Source of the DNA: a virus
Virus record (IMG/VR): IMGVR_UViG_3300017969_000053
Location: 1 to 34,780 of that record
Strand: one strand, 5' to 3'
Length of the DNA stretch: 34,780 nt
Under the pieces are notes generated by a model. That model saw nothing but the letters and a program-made list of their open reading frames with translations, searched no databases and was not told the DNA's origin. Both the position numbers and the translations under genes were made by a program. Below, piece by piece: positions 15,901-25,500 of this stretch (within the stretch, counting starts at the first letter, position 1; each line of letters opens with the position of its first letter).

Positions 15901-16518
15901 ATTGCAGATGCAAATCAAGTCATTGATCCTGCAACAACAAATATTATTGACACATACGTACTATTAACATCATATGAAAATAACTTTAGAACATGGGCAC
16001 AGTATGATGGAAGAAGTTTTACAAGACCAGCATCACCTACAATATCAGAACTAAATGATTTGTTCAAGAGTTTAGAGACGAAAAAATCAATAAGTGACCA
16101 AATCATTTATAGACCAGTAAAATATAAAATACTATTTGGTAATTTGGCAAATAGTGAATTACAAGCAAGGTTTACAGTAACAAAAACTACTAACAGTTCA
16201 TTTAGTGACACTGAAATAAAACAAGAAGTTATTCGACTAATTGAACAATATTTTAGTATTGATAACTGGGACTTTGGTGAAACATTTTACTTTACTGAAT
16301 TAGCAGCTTACATACACAACAACATGGTTGGGCAAGTGGCGCAAATAACTATTGCGCCAGTAGACACCCAAGCAAGTACTGATGCGCTTTTTGAAATTAT
16401 AAGTGACAGTGATGAATTGTTTTTACCAGTACTTTCAACAAATGATATTACAGTTAATAAAAGCGTAGCATATAATCCAACAACAATTGCAGCCAATACC
16501 GGAGTTAATATTAGATGA
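12979..16518 (+). CDS. 6: gp6-like baseplate wedge protein, enlarged (1179 aa)
   Basis: Wedge protein that forms the ring around the hub (the gpJ-type family). The N-terminal signature ELMAFLGHNLAFRNDLNSRE (residues 66-85) is followed by STAERRDSALRIAEFLGYTP. The C-terminal part (about 1050-1165) contains IKQEVIRLIEQYFSIDNWDF and FTELAAYIHNN, the conserved end of gp6. At 1179 aa it is nearly double T4 gp6 (660 aa). The extra mass is internal, including a Gly-rich pair of beta repeats at about 618-690 (NGGSGYATAPTVTI and a related SDSGVNYDSNTSITF). Start and stop are coupled to gp25 (TAATG) and to the next gene (ATGA). Insert function is unknown; it may decorate the baseplate surface. Confidence 0.88.
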   Translation: MAQGARQSSLFAAEDFSVVYESFAQANFKAYDFDTIKNAMVEYIDTNYPENFNDWISSSEFTSLLELMAFLGHNLAFRNDLNSRENYLSTAERRDSALRIAEFLGYTPTRNVVGNGYLKIDSIKTSETIYDVDGNSLSNVDLQFEDVTDPTAYQNFLTVMNSIFMASNQFGAPHSRFTRNSVTNEVYRTKSTNAPVNYEFNGTISGARATFGIHSVYHNEKLNRLQEKTPDPYGALDILYRNDNGGFSSPNTGFFLGFKQGSLSFKDFDITEGLPNLVIDINDNNIANGNVWVQTIDEVGSVITNWAQVDRIFGLNSIYNNVSNNFRNIYTVSSRENDQVSIVFGDGNFGNIPRGIIRVWYRTGLNLSYVINPESFGRVTYSFSYLGLDGNTYNASFTASLKTSVSNASERESLQSIKDNAGRFFSTQDRLVTAEDYSIFPLTVSENIRKIKSINRVHSGHSRFRDFNDPTGSYSDAINFIDDGYLYREDIAARNIISLPTTLNSEQKFSRYIKPLLDNPEVKNFYYDRQFYGPTGSANLTTQYSDTTSNIVYYNTDGSALNTFRWNQVTKGSNTSTGYITDDTAIVQRVGTSGVSPMDKIKVNSIIEFITPNYKIGYIKSIQILNGGSGYATAPTVTIAGSGTGATGIANIDGSGTVISITISDSGVNYDSNTSITFSGGGGSGAAASPVIGNADTQWVRVTGIYNDGLGIDDSIGVPTGVDLLNRGSISLNGIIPSGARIKRIIPSWSSDLTSSVKNDMFNRLANNNSFGLRYDASSQQWIIVDGSNLVTSSLTNNNPSSWSRQYEGDTTGTGLDNSWIIRVNYTSTAWEIITRKTRYIFGSDEQVKFSNLNFQETFSSETLKPSMDNIEILSINTKSATNNIALGNNYKMNAFGYFTYPDGYTDPYKIRLTLASPDNNGYPTTPSAFHDIVGSDTINLGTKTVDGFTYTVRDSGGSQTVTGRSSLKSKYTRIADANQVIDPATTNIIDTYVLLTSYENNFRTWAQYDGRSFTRPASPTISELNDLFKSLETKKSISDQIIYRPVKYKILFGNLANSELQARFTVTKTTNSSFSDTEIKQEVIRLIEQYFSIDNWDFGETFYFTELAAYIHNNMVGQVAQITIAPVDTQASTDALFEIISDSDELFLPVLSTNDITVNKSVAYNPTTIAANTGVNIR

Positions 16519-19500
16519 GCACACAATATCATGCAAAGCCAGTACTAGCAAAAAAATCAGTTAGACCAGGTGAAAGTTCAGAGCATGTGGGTATTAGAAA
16601 CACCACTGAGTTGCTTCCTGCAATCTTTCAAACTAGTATTAACAAAAGGTTTTTAAACAGTACACTAGAACAATTATTGTCTTCTGGTAGTATGGAGGCT
16701 GTAAATTATTTTGCAGGCAATACGCAAAATAGAACAGTTAATGAAACATTTTTACACGATCAAAGATCAAGTGATAATTATCAATTTGTTCCAGGAAGTG
16801 TTGTTCGTAATAAAGATAACGACATCACACAAGCAATGTCATACGATGATTTTTTAGATATTCTAAAATTTAATGAAGTTGATGTCAAAAACACAAACCG
16901 TATTTTTAATGAGCCTGGATATACACTTGATTTGCCAATTAATTATGATATGTTTATTAACTATCATCATTATTTTTGGCTAGTAGACTATCTACCAGTT
17001 TGTGATATTAACGCAACAGTGTCAGATCCCATTAACATTAGTGATATTGTAGGTGCAGTATATTATACTACTCCTAGTTTGTCAAATGGTAAAGCACTAT
17101 CATTGCAAGACGGAATGCGTATTAGATTTACTGGATCAAACTTCACTGGTTCAGCTGGCTATTCAGTTAATGATATTTTCATTGTTGATGGCGTGGGCAC
17201 TAGTATTGCTCTTACAAAACAATTTGAAGATGCTGGAAATGGAAATTATGGCAAACGAGTGTGGTTCAATGATACGATATATGGCACACAAGAGCCTAGC
17301 CAATGGAATGGTTCAGAAGTAGATTTTATATATCCTGAATATGATTTAACTGATTATCAAGCATACAGTCGTGAATATACTGTAGAGCAAAGACATACAG
17401 TTGACCAAAGTTCATGGAGCAGACGCAATTTATGGATACATGAAGAAGCAGTACTCACAATTGCAGATTTTGTCGACGTTGACGCACATGATTTCTTACT
17501 TGAAAGATTCCGTGGAATACGTCCTATTATTGAATTTCGTGCAAATATTGAAAAATATAATTTTGCTACACAAAGTTTAGGAAGTGTAACACACATTTAT
17601 GACAATGTAGATGATCCAGCCACTGAAATTATTGGTACTGCATTTGATCTTGCAAGCTATGTGGTAACAGAAACTTGGACAAATACTGGATATGAGTATG
17701 GAGACCATGTTAAACTAGATTCTAATGGTGTTATATCATATTGGAACTGTATCAAAACTCACACCGAAGCACGTAACCCAAGCCATTCGGAAAATAACAT
17801 TTACTGGAAATCAATTCAATCACGTGATTTAATAAGTGGTGATAGAATACTATTCTTAAACTCTACAAACGCAACATACAACAACAAAATTTTTGATGTT
17901 ACTGTGAGTGGTGGTGTTGTTACAACACTGACTGAAGTTTACGGGGCATCGTCAACTGCATTAAATGTTGGCGACGGTGTTAATGTACGTATTGGTTATA
18001 ACAATGTTTTTGGTGAAAGTTATCCAAACGACATTTATAGTGGCAGTGAATGGCACTGGGATGGTAGTAAATGGGTATACAGCCAGCAAAAAGATTCACG
18101 AAATGATAGTATACTATTTCAACTGTACGACACTAGTAGTATTAAGTTAGACAACCAAACGTTATACCCTAACAGCAACTTTGCTGGAGACTTTATTTTT
18201 AAATACGGAACTTCGAACAGCACAGAAATTGATTCAGCTCTTGGTATTCAACCACGTTATGTTGATTACGGAAATGAACCAGGTTTGAGCTTTGATATTG
18301 GTCTAGGTAGTGTACGTTATACATTTAATGACAGAAACACTACAGATGATCCTGAAAATACTAATGCAAGTGTACTAAGTGAAGTACTAGGATATTACTA
18401 TTACAAAAAACTAGACAACAATCAATATTATAATGGATGGGTTGAAATCAGAGGCGGGCAACCAGTTAAAAAACATGCACAGAAAGTTGTGGTTGATGCA
18501 AATCAGCCAATTGTAGTTAACTTGGGTACCAGTAATATTAATTCAGATAATATACTAAAGTTTACTAAAAGAAATGGTAAGCTAGAAGTTTACCAAGGCG
18601 GAAATTTACACAACACTCGTATAAATGGATTAAATCCATCGTTGTTTGTTGAAAAAAACAAAACGTATACAATTACGACATATTTTGATAGCACTGATAT
18701 CGAATTCGTAGACACGGATGGATCAGCATTAAGCAATATTACTATTGGTACTGCAACAAACAATACATTTACCTTACAAGTTGATAGTGCATTTGATAAA
18801 AAAGTATTTAGATACCGTTTGGTTAGCGATAACACTGTTACTGGTTTAATTTATGACAATACTGAAACTAGTTCAAACTTAAAAGTAACAAAAAATGGAT
18901 CGGATTTTACTACTTACTCAGTAGCAAATCAAAAATTAACTATTTCCAGCAGCTATGCAAAAGATGATGTATTTGATGTGACTTGGATTAGTGATGACAA
19001 TATCACTGACAGTGATGGTGTTGACTTGCCAGCAGATACGCATATATTAAATCCACAAAACGAGTTTTTAACACAAGTAAGTTTTGGTGATATTTTATCA
19101 CACATGAAAGACCAGATTGTCAATATACCAGGTCTTACTGGAAACTTTTTTGGTGTTAACAACTATAGAAACTTACCAAGAGTACATGAATTTGGCGGAA
19201 CAATTAGACAACAGCCGTATAGCACTGAGCTATTGTCTCAATTAGTTATGCATAATGACACGAACATTTTTAGTAGTTTAAAACATGCGTCAAACAGTTA
19301 TGCAAGTTTTAAAAAGCAGTTTTTACAAAAGTGTATTCAGTTGCACAACACAATGGATAGCTCAAAAGCAGTTTACGAGATTGTTGATGAAGCATTAAAA
19401 AATATCACTATTGGTAAAAATAAAAATGATGTTTTTGCTAATAGTAACATGCTCAAGTTTAATGATTATGAAGAAACAACTGGTTACTGGACAGCCACTA

Positions 19501-22500
19501 TCTCACCAGTGTTTGACTTGCCACAAACAGTAAACACATATAACGATACAAAAAACCATGTACAGGTATTTGTTAGAGATGATGATGGGGCAGGCAATGT
19601 TCGCTGGAGAAGTTTAGTTAAAGATGTTGATTACACACTTAGTGAAACACAAGTTACAATAACAAGTAGTGTTACATTTGACAGTGACGGCCAAGCGTTA
19701 ATAAAAATTCGTTGGTACCCACTTACAAGTAAGAGTTTTGTTCCACCAAGTGCAGTTAAACTTGGTCTAGTTAACGATTTTACACCAGTAACAGATGCAA
19801 CAAACATTTACGGACATGATGGTAGTATTGTTAAACGTAAAGGTACAGAACTATATAATAGAAACCAAGCAGGCTTTAATATTGAAGACGCTGTGTTATG
19901 GGACTTTGAGTCACGCATTTATAACAACCTAATTTCTACAAATGTAGTTGATTATAAACACATTATGCCAAATGCAAATCGTGTCACAGTTTATAACTGG
20001 AGCGACTTGACAAATGCATTACGTTCAGATTTCAACAAATGGAAAGTTAGAAACAACGTTTCTGCAATTCATGATGCCAGTGCATACAGTGCTGGAGATC
20101 CGTTTACTTGGAATTACAGTAGTGTGGGTCCTGGAATTGGCGGATGGAGAGGATTGTATACTTACTACTTTAATACGGATCGTCCGCATACTCATCCGTG
20201 GGAGATGTTTGGGTATAATGAAAAACCAAGTTGGTGGGACGCTAACTATAGCTGGACTGATCCAGGAAAACGTACTGCACTTATTACAGCCCTAAAAGCT
20301 GGTCATTATAACGATCCTGCAAATACAGCAAAATACAGTTTAACATATGCATACACTGCATATGATTGGGATACTGATACTCTAGTAACAAGTGGCGGTG
20401 TTTTAAATAATCCAATTGACGCAAACTTAGTAGCGTCTCCAGCAGATCCAGCAATTGCATTTGTTTTTGGTGATTGGGGAGATATTGAAAACACATGGAG
20501 ATCAAGTTCAGAATACAAAATATCATTGTTTACTGCATTAACTAAACTAAGACCGTTACGAGTAGTTAACGACTATTTTAGAAGTAACAACAGAACAGAG
20601 TTTAACTTTAATACTGTTCAAGTAGCGTTTAGTGACACCAAACAACTAGGCAATAACAAAGATATTACCCTAACTAACGAAAACTTTGAAGATAACATTA
20701 TTGAGTACGTTTCAGTTAGAACCGGTGGAAGTGGATATACAAGTTCTCCAGAATTGTCTGTATACAGTAACTTTGGTACTGGCGCTGAACTATTGGCAAA
20801 AATAAGCGGTGGAAAGGTTGTTGCAGTGTCAGTAACCAATCCAGGCAAAGGATATCAAACAAAACCAAGTATTATTGCAGCGACAGGTTCAGCAACATTT
20901 GATGTAGTATTATTAAGTGGTGCACAAAAGTATGTTGATGGCTTGAGTAATGCTGTTGTTAACTATGCACATAGAAGTGGCACAGATGTAAGTGTTATAG
21001 TTGAGCGTTTAGAAAATTACAGCAACAACCCGATTATTAAAACTGGTGGATTTGTCAATAACAATCAAAGTTTAATTTTAGAAAGTAGTCAAGACAAAGG
21101 GCGTGTTGTAATTCCAGAAGAAAACATTAACACCATAGTTTATACAAGTCAACCCAAAGAAGAACTTTTCTTTGGCGCAGTAAAAGTAACAAAAACTGCT
21201 ACTGGTTATAAAGTGAATGGTTATGACAATACATTACAATACTTTACATATTATAAACCAAATGAAACTGCAGGCAAGATAATTGTTAATATCGGCAACA
21301 AGCGAGTATACAAATATAAACAAAACCAGCTTTCTACATCTACCCTAGACTATAATACAACGTTAGCTGGCGACCAAGAGCTATATGAATTCTTAATTGG
21401 TTATGGTGAATACTTAAACTCAGTGGGCTGGACTGCAACCTGGAGTTCAACAGCAGGAAATACTATCTTGTGGACAGAAACTGCGAGCAATGATGATGTA
21501 TACTATGCAATTCCAAGTACTGAAAAGATAGAAATACGTGAAACAAAGCCTGGATATTTCAGCAATATTGCTAACAAGTTTGATGGCGAATTTAACGTTA
21601 TCAATCAAAATGGATATCAAATATTAAACAATAAATTGCTGATAACTCGCAACGTAATTAATGACATAGACGGTGTTACAACTGTTGAGTCAAGAGACGG
21701 GGCAAGCATTTATGGATTAAGACTTTATAGAGTTGAAGTAGAACACGCATTTATTGTTGATAATACAACAAATTTTGATGATTTAATTTATGATCCAGTA
21801 TTGGGCACAAAACATAATCGTATTATTTGGAGAGGTAACAGAACAAAAGATTGGAATGGTAAGTTCTACGCACCAGGATTTATTATTAATGGAGAAACGC
21901 TACTTCCAAACTTTGACACGGTTGCAAGTGAAATAAGCAAGTACTACGGACCAGGAAATACATTAAGTAATCAACAACAAGTAGACACTGCACGTTTTAA
22001 TATTGGTTATAACAAACCAAGTTGGAACGAAGTTATTGGCTTAGACGATGACACACTGTTTAACTTCATTAAAGGTACTCGTAAATATAAAGGCACACGC
22101 CATGCTTTAAACGCATTTATGAGAAATACAGCATTGTTTGGAACCCTTGCAACTGCTAAGGTACATGAAGAATGGGCAATACGCACAGCAGACTATGGTG
22201 ACACTCGTAGTAGAGATACACTTGAATTTGCAATCAATAAAGAACTACTAAAGACAAATCCACAGCCTGTACGATTTAGTGCAGATGAGCTAAATGATGT
22301 TCTAAGTGATATTGTTATCGATGTTGACTTTAATAGTGATTTGCTAGTTACAGGTTCTCCTGGAAACAACTTTACAACTAGATGGCCTAAAACATTTAAT
22401 TATACTACAATATCACAAGAATCATTATATGCTAATGATTTAATAACAGCAGGACTTCCGCTGTTGACAGAAGCTGACTATCGTGTTTTAAATAGAGATG

Positions 22501-25500
22501 ATTTTGAATTATTCCCACAAGAAGTCAAAACTGAGTATAGTTTTGATGGAGAGTGGAGAAATATTCAACACTGGGATAACAAGACAGCATACAAGTACAA
22601 GGATCGTGTGATTTACAAAGGGCGTGTTTGGGAAATGCTTGACCCAGACGGAACAAGTGGATTGACTAGACCAAATGATCCTGTTACTACTACAGGAACT
22701 GTTACGCTTCCAGTTATTCCAAGTTCTAGTACTGGTGAAACTTTAGTTATTGACGGAAATACAATTACACTACAACGTACAACTACAACTAGTACATATG
22801 GATCTATTGTAGTTGAAGGAACAAACGACATTCTTTCAAGTAATGTAGTATTAGACGGAACTACTATTGTGCTTGGAACAACCTCAAATAATGCAAGAAC
22901 AATTACATTTGACACAACAACATCAACAATAGTTTACAATAATGCACAAATTGTTGGAAGTGTAATCAGTCCACAAATTCTAGGCAGTGCCACAAAAGAA
23001 TTAATTATTGAAAACACAAGTGTTTTGTTTGATGAAACAGAAACATTGTCACAAAACATTACTGCACAAACAGCATTTGAACAGATGTTCTTTGATGCAT
23101 TTGAGTCAGGAGTAAACACGTCTGTTATACGCTCAAGTGTTGCAACACAAAGAATTCAAAGACTAGAAGCGTTTAGAACAGCATACAGTGCTGCAACAAG
23201 TAACGCATCATACTCTAGTTTCTTAACTCAATACTTTGCTAATAGTCCAGTTGGATTAGAGATTAGTTTACTACTTTCTCTTAATGCAGGATCTCCATCA
23301 TATCAGACTGAGTTAGAAAACTTGATTTCTAATGATATTGACTTAATTAACAATTCATTAGGAACAACATATGATGCTCCAAGTGTTATTGCTGGCACGG
23401 AAACTGTTACACCTGCAAATATTGCAAGTGCACAAGCAGATCTAGATGATAGCAGTTTCCCAACTGACATCAAGAACTATTTAATTGCAAACCCAACAAC
23501 GCCGTTTACTACAACTACAGTAGTATCCACAACAACAGGAACAGTATTTAAAACATACAACCTGACAGAAATTATTGATAAAATTAATGGCACTGGTATT
23601 GCTAATGTGACAGCAAGCAACAGCAATAATCGTCTGCTAATTACAAAAACAACTAATACTCCAAGTATTGAATTTACATTAACAGTAAGTGTCGCAAGTG
23701 CAAACACTGAAGTTGGTATTGCTTCAAGTGGTCCTACAATTGTAACAAGTACTGGTAGTGTTGTAACTACAAGTCCAAATCTTACATTACAGCAAGTAAT
23801 TGATCAAATTAATGCAGCTAGTATTACTGGAATTGTAGCTGGAACTGGCGGAACAAACAGTAACTTGTTAAAAATTACCAGCACAAACCAAACACTATAT
23901 ATTGGCAATGGTACTGCTAATTCAACAATTGGGTTATCAGTAGGCGCAACATCAGCACCAACGACTATCACAAACATTAATACAAATGTAGACTTGGCTT
24001 CTATGATTGACATTATCAATAGTGCTGCAATTGCTGGTGTTTCAGCAAGTAACAGTAACAACCGCTTAAGATTGACAAGTACAAATGCTACACTTGTAAT
24101 TGGTGCTGGTACAGCTAACACCACAGTTGGATTAACTGCACAAACATTAAGTGCTACACAAAACGTGATATCAAATATGTTTAACGCATTTGTTGGTAGC
24201 GATGGAAATCAAGTATTCCAAGAGATGGAACACGACCCTAATATTTTCAGCATTTGGGTTGCAGACAACAAAGATGCAGAAGTTAGCACATCAAGTGGAT
24301 ATAGTGTTTACCAGACTATGGATTTTGGTATGTATATTACTAGAGCATGTGCTGGTGTTAATGATGCAGATGATGCACAAATTACTATAGCAGTAGCAGA
24401 CAGTAATACACAAGCACACAATTTAGTTAAGGGCGATTATGTATTCATTTCAGGTAGTAATACCGTCCCTAGTATTGACGGAATACACAAAGTTACTGAG
24501 GTAGACTCAAACAAAGTAACCTTCTACATTGACGAATACATTGATGAAGAAGGAAATGTTGGTAATGTTTATCCAATGCGTAATGTTAGATTCCCTAGTT
24601 TTGCATCTCTAAACAACAGTTATAATTCACAAGTGAATGGAATGTTTGTTTATAATTTCTCAGGACTTAGACAAAACAATCAACAAACTCCTAAATTTGC
24701 ATTTGTTGATGACGACGGTACTGGTTCACCAGCAGTTTACAAGTTCTTGGGTTCTTATACAAACAATACAGGACACACTGGCGATGGTTGGTTTAAAGTT
24801 CGCACAAGTGCAAGTCAAGCAAGAAATGACTTGATGGAAAGTGTAAAAATTTATGACGCTACAACTAGAAGTCTAATTACGCAGTTGGAAGTATTTGATC
24901 CAGCTAAAGGAATTATTCCTGGATTTATTGATGAAGAGATTGATTTTATACTTACATCTGATCTAGCCAGTTATAATTACAACACACTTGATGGCTTTAC
25001 AGAAAATACAAAGGCATGGACTAGCGACATGGTTGGATTACGCTGGTGGGATATCAATAATGCAATCTATGTTGACTATGAACAAGACAGTATTGATTAT
25101 AAACAAGCGTATTGGGGAAGATTGTTTGACGGTGCCACTATTGACATATATGAATGGACTCGCAGTAGCGTATTGCCAGAGGAGTGGGAAAACCTAGTAG
25201 CTCGTAATGGATATGTTGATGGTAGACAAGCAACTGGTGAACCACTGAGTGTAATAGTTGACGGTGAAACAGTTTATCAATGGGTTGAAGAAAACTATTA
25301 TAATCCAAGAAACAAACGCACAGAAACAAGTTATTACTTCTGGGTTAAAAATAAATTAAGTAGTGTTGGTAAAAGAAATTACAACACTTATCAACTAGCT
25401 AGAATATTGAAAAACCCAACAGCATTTGATGTTTCTTGGTTTGCTGCGGCTGGAAACCAAGAACTTATTCTTGCTAATATTGAACAATATGTTACTGCAA

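Noticed and set aside
22613-24124. Several antisense Val/Leu-rich open frames within the giant wedge gene
   Set aside because: They reflect the Thr/Asn/Val-rich sense coding and lack ribosome binding sites; their hydrophobic look is a codon-complement effect.
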